Below, one piece after another: positions 53,742 through 62,036 of a stretch of DNA of 64,000 nt. The notes under the pieces are model-generated. The model saw only the letters and a list, made by a program, of their open reading frames with translations. It did no database searches and was not told the DNA's origin. Numbering within the stretch: position 1 is the stretch's first letter; each line of letters starts with the position of its first letter. The position numbers and the translations under genes are program-made. The stretch comes from JAIXWP01 sp044371755 (GTDB lineage: Bacteria > Bacteroidota > Bacteroidia > Flavobacteriales_D > Sanyastnellaceae). The stretch lies in NCBI GenBank assembly GCA_044371755.1, contig JBILSZ010000001.1:35689-99688 (forward strand), read 5' to 3'.

Positions 53742-55433
53742 ATGATTTCTGACAAGAAAGCCATACAAGACATTGTCCAATTACTGGAAATAAAAGGGAT
53801 TAAGCATATCATCATTACCCCTGGTTCGCGTAATGCTCCTTTCAGTATTTCTTTATTCAAGCATCCCGCGTTTGAAGTACACAGCGTGGTGGATGAACGA
53901 AGCGCGGCTTACATAGCATTGGGCATCGCTCAGCAATCGGATCATCCAGTAGCGTTGATTTGTACCAGCGGCACTGCGGCGCTCAATTACGCCCCTGCTG
54001 TAGCAGAGGCATTTTACCAAGAAATTCCAATGATTGTGATCACCGCTGATCGCCCCATGGAATGGGTGAATCAAGGAGAAGGTCAAACGATTAATCAATC
54101 GGGAATTTTCAATAACTACGTGCGTGCCTCATACGATATTGTTCAGGATATGAATGATAAAGATTTTGAATGGTACAATGCTCGAGTGATGAACGAGGCC
54201 ATTGATAAGGCAATGTCACCAGTGAGAGGTCCCGTGCATCTCAATTTTCCACTAAGAGAAAGTCTTTATAAAACAATAGAAAACAGGGTCCAGGACGTAA
54301 AAGTGATTGAAACGGTGGAGCTGCAAAAGACCATTGATAATAATCAAGCCCAGGCCTTGATAGCTGATCTTTCAGCCAAAAGAAAGGTGATGGTTTTAGT
54401 AGGACAATTTCACACCAACCCCGAAACTCGTCAGCTTTTGCAACAATGGGCAAACAAGGATAATGTATTGGTGCTTACTGAAAGTCACTCCGGCCTTGAA
54501 AGTCCTGATTTTATGGGCTGTATTGATCGTATGGTCATGACGATGACAGATGATGAACTCGAAGAGTTGCGACCTGAAATTGTTATTTCGATTGGAAAGA
54601 ATATTATTTCTAAAAAAATAAAGTCTTTGCTTCGTCACCAAAATGTTGAACATTGGTATGTCTCCGAGGATGCATTGGTGATGGATACCTTTCAAAGGTT
54701 AACGAAAATTATTCCGATTACTCCAGAGCGCTTTTTTGCGTATACCCAAGCACAACAGCCCAATCAAAAAACGGAGTATAGGGCAAAACATATGTCGCTT
54801 TATGAAAAAAAGCGTGTGGCAGCTGATGATTATGTGAATTCTGCGCCATACTCAGATTTGGTCGTATCGAAGATCATAATGGATCGACTGCCAGATAATT
54901 CCCTTGTTCAAATGGGAAATAGCAGTGTAGCTCGCTACATACAGTTGTTTGATAGAAATGATTCCTTGGTTTTTTCTGGAAATAGAGGAGTGAGCGGGAT
55001 TGATGGCTGCACCAGTACTGCTGTTGGCGCGGCATATGTGTCGAAGAAAATGACCACCCTCATTAGCGGCGATATCGCTTTTTTATATGATTCCAATGCT
55101 TTTTGGAATAAAATGGTGACTAACAACTTGCGCATCATCGTTATTAACAATGGCGGAGGTGGTATTTTCCGTATAATCGAAGGACCGAAGTCGACCGAGG
55201 CTTTGGAGGAGTTTTTTGAAACTACCCACAACCGCACTTGTGAAGCTGTGGCGTCTATGTATGGGCTACATTATTTAAAGGCCAGCAGTAGGGAAGAGTT
55301 GGAGGCTGGCTTGAAGGAACTTTATAAAAGAACAGATTGTTCTATTTTGGAAGTATTCACTCCTCGCTTGGAGAATGATGCTATTTTGAAAGATTTTTTT
55401 AAAAATATTAAAGACAAGACATCAAATCAATAG
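53742..55433 (+). CDS. menD: 2-succinyl-5-enolpyruvyl-6-hydroxy-3-cyclohexene-1-carboxylate synthase
   Basis: 563 residues, full length for this thiamine-diphosphate enzyme. N-terminal Pyr domain: HIIITPGSRNAPFSISLF, DERSAAYIALGIAQQS, GTAALNYAPAVAEA. The PP domain has GNRGVSGIDGCTSTAVGAAY and the cofactor site around SGDIAFLYDSNAFW and INNGGGGIFRIIEG. It joins 2-oxoglutarate to isochorismate. It follows menF by 15 bp and is 2 bp from menB. Confidence 0.96.
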   Translation: MISDKKAIQDIVQLLEIKGIKHIIITPGSRNAPFSISLFKHPAFEVHSVVDERSAAYIALGIAQQSDHPVALICTSGTAALNYAPAVAEAFYQEIPMIVITADRPMEWVNQGEGQTINQSGIFNNYVRASYDIVQDMNDKDFEWYNARVMNEAIDKAMSPVRGPVHLNFPLRESLYKTIENRVQDVKVIETVELQKTIDNNQAQALIADLSAKRKVMVLVGQFHTNPETRQLLQQWANKDNVLVLTESHSGLESPDFMGCIDRMVMTMTDDELEELRPEIVISIGKNIISKKIKSLLRHQNVEHWYVSEDALVMDTFQRLTKIIPITPERFFAYTQAQQPNQKTEYRAKHMSLYEKKRVAADDYVNSAPYSDLVVSKIIMDRLPDNSLVQMGNSSVARYIQLFDRNDSLVFSGNRGVSGIDGCTSTAVGAAYVSKKMTTLISGDIAFLYDSNAFWNKMVTNNLRIIVINNGGGGIFRIIEGPKSTEALEEFFETTHNRTCEAVASMYGLHYLKASSREELEAGLKELYKRTDCSILEVFTPRLENDAILKDFFKNIKDKTSNQ

Positions 55434-55435
55434 CT

Positions 55436-56257
55436 ATGTCACAAAGAAATTGGACCACCATAAAAGAGTATTCGGATATTCTTTTTGAATATTATGAAGG
55501 CATTGCAAAAATATCAATCAATCGCCCTCAGGTTTACAACGCATTCCGTCCGGAGACCAACAAACAGATGATTGATGCCATGGATATTTGTCGCGAGCGA
55601 CAAGATATAGCTGTGGTTATTTTGACTGGTGTTGGTGATAAAGCGTTCTGTTCGGGAGGAGATCAAAATGTAAAAGGCGTAGGCGGATATATTGGAGAAG
55701 ACGGAGTACCAAGGTTGAATGTATTGGACTTGCATAAGCGTATTCGCGAATTACCTAAGCCTGTAATTGCAATGGTAAATGGCTATGCTATTGGCGGCGG
55801 ACACGTACTTCACGTTGTTTGTGACCTTACCATCGCTAGTGACAACGCTCGCTTTGGTCAAACTGGTCCTAAAGTGGGTAGCTTCGATGCGGGCTTTGGT
55901 TCTAGCTATCTCGCACGTCACGTGGGCCAAAAGAAAGCGAGAGAGATTTGGTTCCTTTGCGAACAATACACCGCCGCTGAGGCTGAGGCCATGGGTATGG
56001 TAAATAAAGTCGTGAGCCTTGCTGAATTAGAAGATACCACAGTGCATTGGTGCAAAACGATGATGAAAAGAAGTCCATTGGCTTTGAGAATGATCAAGAG
56101 AGGTTTGAATGCCGAGCTCGATGGCCAGCGTGGCTTGATGGAATTTGCAGGCGATGCCACATTGCTCTACTATCTCACAGAAGAAGCTCAAGAAGGAAAG
56201 CGTGCATTTTTGGAGAAACGTGATCCAGATTTTCAAAAATTCCCCAAGTTTCCATAA
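55436..56257 (+). CDS. menB: 1,4-dihydroxy-2-naphthoyl-CoA synthase
   Basis: 273 residues of the crotonase fold. SINRPQVYNAFRPETNKQMI, CSGGDQNVKGVGGYIGEDG, GGGHVLHVVCDLTIASDNA, FGQTGPKVGSFDAGFGSSYL and AREIWFLCEQYTAAEA are the MenB signatures, including the DG loop for bicarbonate. It closes the second ring of the naphthoquinone. The stop overlaps the menA start by one base. Confidence 0.97.
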   Translation: MSQRNWTTIKEYSDILFEYYEGIAKISINRPQVYNAFRPETNKQMIDAMDICRERQDIAVVILTGVGDKAFCSGGDQNVKGVGGYIGEDGVPRLNVLDLHKRIRELPKPVIAMVNGYAIGGGHVLHVVCDLTIASDNARFGQTGPKVGSFDAGFGSSYLARHVGQKKAREIWFLCEQYTAAEAEAMGMVNKVVSLAELEDTTVHWCKTMMKRSPLALRMIKRGLNAELDGQRGLMEFAGDATLLYYLTEEAQEGKRAFLEKRDPDFQKFPKFP

Positions 56258-57156
56258 TGATTCAGCATTGGCTCTCAGCCATGAGGCTCCGTACGCTTCC
56301 ATTGGCTTTATCATGCGTTTTTTCAGGAACTGCTATTGCTATAATTGAAGATAGTTTTCAATGGAGTATATGCATTCTTACTATTATCACTACTACATTG
56401 CTTCAAGTGCTTTCCAATTTTTCAAATGACCTGGGAGACTTTAAGAATGGTGCTGATAATGCTGGTCGCATTGGTCCACAACGTGCTGTTCAAAGCGGTG
56501 CAATTTCCGCTGAGCAGATGAAAAATGCAGTCATTATCACCGCTCTTTTGGCATTATTATCTGGTGTGAGCTTACTCTATGTTAGTCTCTACGATACAGG
56601 GTATGCAGCAGCGGCAATAGTCATGCTGCTTCTGGGAATTGGATCCATAGGTGCAGCAGTAAAGTATACTGCAGGAAAGAACCCCTATGGGTACAGAGGT
56701 TTGGGCGATGTGTTTGTATTCCTTTTTTTTGGATTAGTAGGAGTCATAGGCACCGCATTCCTTCAAACCAAATCAGTAGAGTGGTGGTATGTGTTACCAA
56801 GTATTTCTATTGGACTACTTTCTACTATGGTGCTCAATCTCAACAACATGAGAGACCGGGTGAATGATCAAAAAAGTGGTAAGCAAACACTGGTCGTTCG
56901 CATGGGAGGCGACAAAGCAAAACTCTATCATGTGGCACTTTTTATAGGAGCATTGGTGAGTGCCCTCGCGGTGTGCATTCATTTTGAAATGCTGGTGGGC
57001 TTGATGCTTTTGCCGTTTATAATTCTTGCATTCCATGTCAAGAAAGTGATGGCCACTCGTTATGAAAAAGAATATGATCCTGAATTAAAAAAAGTTGCCC
57101 TTTCCACATTTTTGGTTAGTATTCTTTTGTTGATTTCTGCTTTGATTTTCATCTGA
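56257..57156 (+). CDS. menA: 1,4-dihydroxy-2-naphthoate polyprenyltransferase
   Basis: 299 residues with eight or nine membrane spans. UbiA-family motif 1 is NFSNDLGDFKNGADNAGRIG, followed by PQRAVQSGAISAEQMKNAV; motif 2 lies near NLNNMRDRVNDQKSGKQTLV. It attaches the isoprenoid tail to the naphthoate in the inner membrane. Last gene of the tightly packed menF-menA block; the next gene has its own -7 element. Confidence 0.95.
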   Translation: MIQHWLSAMRLRTLPLALSCVFSGTAIAIIEDSFQWSICILTIITTTLLQVLSNFSNDLGDFKNGADNAGRIGPQRAVQSGAISAEQMKNAVIITALLALLSGVSLLYVSLYDTGYAAAAIVMLLLGIGSIGAAVKYTAGKNPYGYRGLGDVFVFLFFGLVGVIGTAFLQTKSVEWWYVLPSISIGLLSTMVLNLNNMRDRVNDQKSGKQTLVVRMGGDKAKLYHVALFIGALVSALAVCIHFEMLVGLMLLPFIILAFHVKKVMATRYEKEYDPELKKVALSTFLVSILLLISALIFI

Positions 57157-57173
57157 AAGGTTAGCAGACTGAC

Positions 57174-57181
57174 TATCTTTG
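57174..57181 (+). promoter_or_regulatory. -7 element before the embedded membrane protein gene
   Basis: TATCTTTG fits TAnnTTTG, 17 bases before the ATG at 57199. The -33 region has only CTG at about 18 bases, so the promoter may be weak or activated. Confidence 0.55.
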
Positions 57182-57198
57182 CTGCCTAAACCAAAGCC

Positions 57199-58260
57199 AT
57201 GTCTCGTTCAACAGGACTTTTAGGAATTGATATCGCGTATTTGATTGCCTTGATTGGCACCATGTTTAGCACGTCTTTTTTTATTTTAGGTCAGCGCCTG
57301 TTTAAGCTAGATCATGAGCATTATTATATTTTCTTTGATTTTTTTCCTGCGTTGTTCTTTTTTCTAAATGGACTCACCGTTACGCTCACCATGCGTGATA
57401 GACGCATCAGCAGTCGCAGATTGCTCTCTTATCTCAGCAAAAGGGGCTCGGTACTCTTTATCATTGGGCTGCTATTCATGAAGTCTTGGCCGATGAATGT
57501 GTTTATTGCCTCTGGAATATTCTATCTTCTCGCCCCCATTTTTGCTCAATGGAATAATCTAATCTTGAGAACACTCGGAGTGGTATCAGCTCTGATGAGT
57601 GTTGTGATGCTCAATCTTGATGTATCCGCTTCTGTTACATTTGAAGGCCTCAAATTAAATGGCGCAGGCTTTTCGGATTTGCTTGGCTTCTTGTTTTTTA
57701 ATGGATATTATTCTGTATTGCCTTGGTTTACATTCTTTATCGCGGGTATGCTCTTTGGACGCAGCAGTCTAAGACCAAGAGGATATTTTCCACCAATGAA
57801 TATTGCCATGGTGCTCGGTTTGGGTATCGCATTTATTGTGGAGAAATACTGTTCTCAAATCTATGGCGTGAAGGATGCCTTCAACATCGTGAATCTTCCT
57901 CTGATTGGCACTAAACTTTATCTTCCCGCACAGTTTATCTTCGCCTTGTGCCTAATTATTTTACTTATGAATCTAGTGCTTCATGCGTTTCGGGGTGAGC
58001 AGCCGCGCAATCGCGTGAAGTTTCTTCAAAATTTTTCCTCATCGAAATACAGTGTGCTGTTCTTCCATTTGTTTTTTACATTCTTACTCATCTCAATATC
58101 TACTGGAGTGATGTTTCAGGAGCGCACCATGCTTATCGGTACTTCGATTGTAGTGATCATATTAAGCCTTGTGCTCGTGAACGTTTGGAAGAATAAACTC
58201 TCAAGCAATGCCCCAATTGAATGGATTATCAAACGCATATCCGGTTCGACGAAGAAGTAG
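57199..58260 (+). CDS. Polytopic membrane protein, DUF1624/HGSNAT-like acyltransferase
   Basis: 353 residues with about ten membrane spans. FDFFPALFFFLNGLTVTLTM, LSKRGSVLFIIGLLF and GYYSVLPWFTFFIAGMLFGR resemble the DUF1624/heparan-alpha-glucosaminide N-acetyltransferase-like family of membrane acyltransferases. The usual N-terminal Arg-Asp pair of that family is weak here, so the assignment is tentative. It sits inside the menaquinone cluster between menA and menC and overlaps menC by 40 bp. No menaquinone step needs it, so it is either a passenger or a membrane or quinone-related accessory. Confidence 0.6.
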   Translation: MSRSTGLLGIDIAYLIALIGTMFSTSFFILGQRLFKLDHEHYYIFFDFFPALFFFLNGLTVTLTMRDRRISSRRLLSYLSKRGSVLFIIGLLFMKSWPMNVFIASGIFYLLAPIFAQWNNLILRTLGVVSALMSVVMLNLDVSASVTFEGLKLNGAGFSDLLGFLFFNGYYSVLPWFTFFIAGMLFGRSSLRPRGYFPPMNIAMVLGLGIAFIVEKYCSQIYGVKDAFNIVNLPLIGTKLYLPAQFIFALCLIILLMNLVLHAFRGEQPRNRVKFLQNFSSSKYSVLFFHLFFTFLLISISTGVMFQERTMLIGTSIVVIILSLVLVNVWKNKLSSNAPIEWIIKRISGSTKK

Positions 58261-59297
58261 ACTTTGAAATAATTCCTTACAGAATTCAATTCAAAAAGCC
58301 TGCACGAACCTCGCGGGATACCCTTCACGAGCGAGAGATTTTTTTTCTAAAATTATTTTATAAAAAAGATAAAAACCAATACGGTCTTGGAGAGTGTAGT
58401 CCTATCTATGGACTCAGTCCTGAACTAAAAGAAAATGTATTGGGTGACTTAACCAAATGGGCCTTGTCTCTCAAGTCGGCGCAAGAGATTGATTTTACCT
58501 CGATCAACTCTCCAGCCATTCGCTTTTGTTTGGAAATGGCTTGCTTGGATTTGCTCTCTGGGGCAAAACGAATGTTCACTTCAAATTTAGCCAAAAACCC
58601 AATCCCAATCAATGGTTTGGTGTGGATGGATTCCGTGGACGTTATGAAAGATGAGGGTTTGGAGAAAATTTTTAGTGGATATACTACTGTGAAATTTAAG
58701 GTTGGGGCGGAGCGTTTTGAGGATGAAATAGAAATGTTGAGATATGTGAGAAGTGCATTTCCAGAAAACCGAATAACCATTCGGTTGGATGCAAATGGCG
58801 CTTTTGAAGAAAAAGATGTATTTGAAAAATTGGAGGCATTGAGTGCTTTTCAAATTCATAGCATCGAACAACCCATAAAACAAGGACAATGGGCTTTGAT
58901 GAAAGATGTCATTCTCAATTCACCGATACCCATCGCTCTCGACGAAGAGCTAATTGGAATCAATACCATTGAAGAGAAACGCCAATTAATTGAAGCATTA
59001 AAGCCAGCCTACATAGTGCTCAAACCCATGCTATACGGGGGAATTGGTGGTTGTATGGATTGGATTAAAGTGACAGAAGGCACCAACACGCGATATTGGG
59101 TGACGTCAATGCTTGAAACATCAGTTGGATTGAATGCCATCGCACAATGGGTGAGTACTTTAGATCCATCTATGCCCCAAGGTCTGGGCACGGGCGGTTT
59201 ATATACCAATAATTTGCCAGCCGCTTGGCAAACAAAAGAAGGCTATTTACACTTTAAAGGTACAGATTCATTAGCAGAGTTTACTTTTGAGGAATGA
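58221..59297 (+). CDS. menC: o-Succinylbenzoate synthase
   Basis: 358 residues. The only sensible ATG (58221) lies 40 bp inside the upstream membrane-protein gene. Enolase-superfamily residues: catalytic Lys in TVKFKVGAERFEDE, metal ligands in IRLDANGAFEE, HSIEQPIKQG and ALDEELIG, and second Lys in YIVLKPMLYGG. It dehydrates SHCHC to o-succinylbenzoate. It overlaps menE by 4 bp. One ACCGAA-N6-TTCGGT palindrome lies at the codons just before the DANG metal site. Confidence 0.93.
   Translation: MDYQTHIRFDEEVDFEIIPYRIQFKKPARTSRDTLHEREIFFLKLFYKKDKNQYGLGECSPIYGLSPELKENVLGDLTKWALSLKSAQEIDFTSINSPAIRFCLEMACLDLLSGAKRMFTSNLAKNPIPINGLVWMDSVDVMKDEGLEKIFSGYTTVKFKVGAERFEDEIEMLRYVRSAFPENRITIRLDANGAFEEKDVFEKLEALSAFQIHSIEQPIKQGQWALMKDVILNSPIPIALDEELIGINTIEEKRQLIEALKPAYIVLKPMLYGGIGGCMDWIKVTEGTNTRYWVTSMLETSVGLNAIAQWVSTLDPSMPQGLGTGGLYTNNLPAAWQTKEGYLHFKGTDSLAEFTFEE
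58768..58785. repeat. ACCGAA-N6-TTCGGT palindrome, copy 5
   Basis: Arms 58768-58773 and 58780-58785 around TAACCA in menC, read as N-R-I-T-I-R-L. The palindrome starts at codon position 2, a third frame relative to the other copies. Confidence 0.85.
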
Positions 59298-60310
59298 TAA
59301 CCGTAGATTTTTCATCACCTGAATTTGACGTTCGACGATGGCTTGACGACCAAGATACCAACAGCGTACTGGAAGATGAAGGCCGAATAATCATTCGGGA
59401 GTGGTTGGAAACATCTAGTGTTGTTCAGTTTAAAACAAGCGGATCTACAGGTATTTCAAAGGAAATCAAATACCCTAAAGAATGGGTAAAAGCTTCTGTA
59501 AACAAAACAGCAACTTTTTTTCAAATCAACTCTGGAGCCACTGTTTTGCTCTGTTTGCCAAGTGTTTTTGTTGCTGGAAAGATGATGTGGCTGCGAGCAT
59601 TCATTCAAAAATGGCGATTGCTTATTGTCGAGCCCAAGGCATTGCCCACCATTCCTGAGGAGCAAATAGATTTTGCAGCGTTCACACCTCTTCAAGCAGA
59701 ACGGTTGCTTCATCATGACAGACGCACTTTTGAGAGGATACATAAAGCAATCATTGGCGGAGGAATTTTAAATCTTGCCTTGGCAAATGAATTGGCCGAT
59801 TTACCAACCGTTTTTTATGCCACTTACGGGATGACAGAAACTCTTACGCACATCGCGGCGGCTCGCATTGAAAAGGATGTTGATGAGTTGGTTTACACTG
59901 CCTTTGAAGGAGTCGAACTGTATACAGATCAGAGCGGACTTCTTAGAATTCAAGTTTCTCATTTTGATAATTTAATTTTGGATACAAATGATATTGTAAC
60001 CATGCGAGATGAGCGACGTTTTGTGTTTGTAGGAAGAGCGGATCGAATCATAGTTAGTGGAGGAAAAAAAATCAACCCCGAAGTACTAGAGGCAAGGCTA
60101 GAAGGAAAAATTTCATTGCCATTTTATTTTTGTGGAAAAACCGATGAGTCGCTTGGAGATGCCCTCGTAATGATGGTTGAGGGAAAGTCTGAAGATAGCT
60201 TAATCTCATTATTCAATGAGTGGCCCCATCTCGAAAGACCAAAAGAAATTTATTTTAAAGAAAAATTCAAATACACTCCCACGGGGAAGGTGATTAAAAA
60301 ATATTTTTAG
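59294..60310 (+). CDS. menE: o-Succinylbenzoate-CoA ligase
   Basis: 338 residues, short for an ANL-family adenylating enzyme but usual for Bacteroidota MenE. P-loop FKTSGSTGISKEIKYP, core YGMTETLTHIA, hinge GRADRIIVSGGKKINPEV and C-terminal lysine in YTPTGKVIKKYF. It activates o-succinylbenzoate as its CoA thioester for MenB. It is coupled to menC (ATGA), and its stop touches the next start codon (TAGATG). A near-copy of the 18-bp palindrome lies near its 5' end. Confidence 0.94.
   Translation: MITVDFSSPEFDVRRWLDDQDTNSVLEDEGRIIIREWLETSSVVQFKTSGSTGISKEIKYPKEWVKASVNKTATFFQINSGATVLLCLPSVFVAGKMMWLRAFIQKWRLLIVEPKALPTIPEEQIDFAAFTPLQAERLLHHDRRTFERIHKAIIGGGILNLALANELADLPTVFYATYGMTETLTHIAAARIEKDVDELVYTAFEGVELYTDQSGLLRIQVSHFDNLILDTNDIVTMRDERRFVFVGRADRIIVSGGKKINPEVLEARLEGKISLPFYFCGKTDESLGDALVMMVEGKSEDSLISLFNEWPHLERPKEIYFKEKFKYTPTGKVIKKYF
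59383..59398. repeat. Near-copy of the palindrome (CCGAA-N6-TTCGG)
   Basis: CCGAA (59383-59387), TAATCA, TTCGG (59394-59398). It matches the inner ten fixed bases of the other copies; the outermost pair is G/G instead of A/T. It lies in menE, read as G-R-I-I-I-R-E, about 600 bp from copy 5. Confidence 0.7.
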
Positions 60311-60883
60311 ATGAAAAAGATAGTTTTCGCTAGTGCTAACGCTCATAAAATAGAGGAAGTAAGCCACAAATTAGGTGGGATGCCACTCCTAGGATTAAAA
60401 GATATCAATTGCAATGAAGACATTCCTGAAACAGCATCTACGCTCGAAGGGAATGCTATTTTGAAAGCAAGGTATGTCTGGGAACGCTATCAAGTGCCCG
60501 TCTTTGCTGATGATACAGGACTTGAGATCTATGCACTAAATAATGAACCCGGCGTATACTCTGCACGCTATGCGGGAGATCAAAAAGATAGCACTGCCAA
60601 CAGAAAATTGGTATTAGATAAAATGAAAAATGAGTTGAACAGAAAGGCTCGATTCAGAACTGTTATTTGTTTTATTGAGAATGGAATAGAGCATTTATTT
60701 GAAGGAATAGTAGAAGGCCATATACTGAGAGAGGAGCGCGGTACACAGGGTTTTGGCTACGATTCGATTTTCATTCCCAACACCAATAGCCGAACATTTG
60801 CACAAATGAGTATTGAAGAAAAATCATTGCTGAGTCATCGTGCAAATGCCTTGGAACGATTCAAAGCATTTTTGTCGAAATAA
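60311..60883 (+). CDS. rdgB: Non-canonical purine NTP pyrophosphatase (RdgB/HAM1)
   Basis: 190 residues. FASANAHKIEEVSHKLGG, the substrate and metal site FADDTGLEIYALNNEPGVYS, ARYAGDQKD, and GFGYDSIFIPNTNSRTFAQM are the ITPase signatures. It hydrolyses dITP, ITP and XTP to monophosphates and keeps them out of DNA. Its ATG follows the menE stop with no gap, so it is probably cotranscribed with menC-menE without a pathway link. Confidence 0.95.
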   Translation: MKKIVFASANAHKIEEVSHKLGGMPLLGLKDINCNEDIPETASTLEGNAILKARYVWERYQVPVFADDTGLEIYALNNEPGVYSARYAGDQKDSTANRKLVLDKMKNELNRKARFRTVICFIENGIEHLFEGIVEGHILREERGTQGFGYDSIFIPNTNSRTFAQMSIEEKSLLSHRANALERFKAFLSK

Positions 60884-60935
60884 GCACAAGTTTTTTTTGA
60901 CTATTTTGCGCCCCGTTACCAATTAAGAGACAAGA

Positions 60936-61895
60936 ATGACGACCTACTTGGAATTCGAGCAACCCATCAAGGAGCTCACCGAGCAAATAGAAAAGCTCAA
61001 GGAGAGTGAAAAGAAGACAGGAGTAGATGTTTCTGCCGCCATCGCCGATTTGGAGAGGGCTTTGGAGCAAAAAACAAAAGAAATTTATGACAATTTGGAT
61101 GCGTGGCAAAAGGTTCAAGTGAGCCGCCACCCCGAGCGTCCCTACACGATTCAGTATATAGAAGCAATCACTGATAATCAGTGGATAGAATTGCACGGCG
61201 ACCGCACTGTAAAAGACGACAAGGCGATGGTGGGCGGTTTTGGAATGCTTGATGGCCACTCGGTGATGTTTATTGGTCAACAGAAGGGCATAAACACAAA
61301 AATGCGCCAGTACCGCAATTTCGGTATGGCCAACCCCGAAGGCTATCGCAAGGCGCTTCGCTTAATGAAACTGGCCGAAAAATTCAATAAACCTATCGTT
61401 ACTTTTATAGATACGCCTGGAGCATATCCCGGTTTGGAGGCTGAAGAAAGAGGGCAGGGAGAAGCCATTGCTCGCAATCTTTATGAAATGATGAGGCTTA
61501 AAGTTCCTGTGATCTGCGTTATCATTGGCGAAGGCGCTTCTGGGGGGGCTTTGGGAATAGGCATCGGAGATCGTGTCTTAATGCTCGAAAACACTTGGTA
61601 TTCGGTCATTTCACCAGAGTCATGCAGTAGTATCCTCTGGCGTACTTGGGATCAAAAGGTGACTGCCTCGAAAGCACTGAAACTCACGGCCAATGATATG
61701 TTGACCAATAAACTTATTGATGGCATTATCAAAGAACCACTTGGAGGTGCCCACGCTAATCGCGAGCAGATGTTTGGTATCATGAAAACTGAGCTTTTAA
61801 AACATCTTTCAGAGCTTAAGGCATTGGATGTCAATGAAAGAGTGAATCAAAGAATCGAGAAGTTCTGCGCTATGGGAGTTGTGGTCAATTCTTAA
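60936..61895 (+). CDS. accA: Acetyl-CoA carboxylase carboxyltransferase subunit alpha
   Basis: 319 residues, full length. Conserved blocks TYLEFEQPIKELTEQIEKLK, DGHSVMFIGQQKGINTKM, FIDTPGAYPGLEAEERGQGE and IGEGASGGALGIGIGDRVLM (oxyanion glycines) are present. With AccD it transfers CO2 from carboxybiotin to acetyl-CoA. No accD nearby. Confidence 0.97.
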   Translation: MTTYLEFEQPIKELTEQIEKLKESEKKTGVDVSAAIADLERALEQKTKEIYDNLDAWQKVQVSRHPERPYTIQYIEAITDNQWIELHGDRTVKDDKAMVGGFGMLDGHSVMFIGQQKGINTKMRQYRNFGMANPEGYRKALRLMKLAEKFNKPIVTFIDTPGAYPGLEAEERGQGEAIARNLYEMMRLKVPVICVIIGEGASGGALGIGIGDRVLMLENTWYSVISPESCSSILWRTWDQKVTASKALKLTANDMLTNKLIDGIIKEPLGGAHANREQMFGIMKTELLKHLSELKALDVNERVNQRIEKFCAMGVVVNS

Positions 61896-61967
61896 AATTT
61901 GTCAACAATTATTCACAAATCATAAATAGCTAGGTTGATAAAGTAAACAAGATTAATCTTGCAAGCC

Positions 61968-61997
61968 TTGTAGAAAGGCGCATATTGATTAGCTTTG
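61968..61997 (+). promoter_or_regulatory. Promoter of the OmpA/TPR lipoprotein gene
   Basis: TTG (61968-61970), exactly 19 bases, TAGCTTTG (61990-61997): a full match to TTG-N19-TAnnTTTG, 39 bases before the ATG at 62037. The A/T-rich leader fits an abundant transcript. Confidence 0.85.
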
Positions 61998-62036
61998 CAC
62001 CAAATTTTTAACAAATAAACAATTAATTCTATTAGC

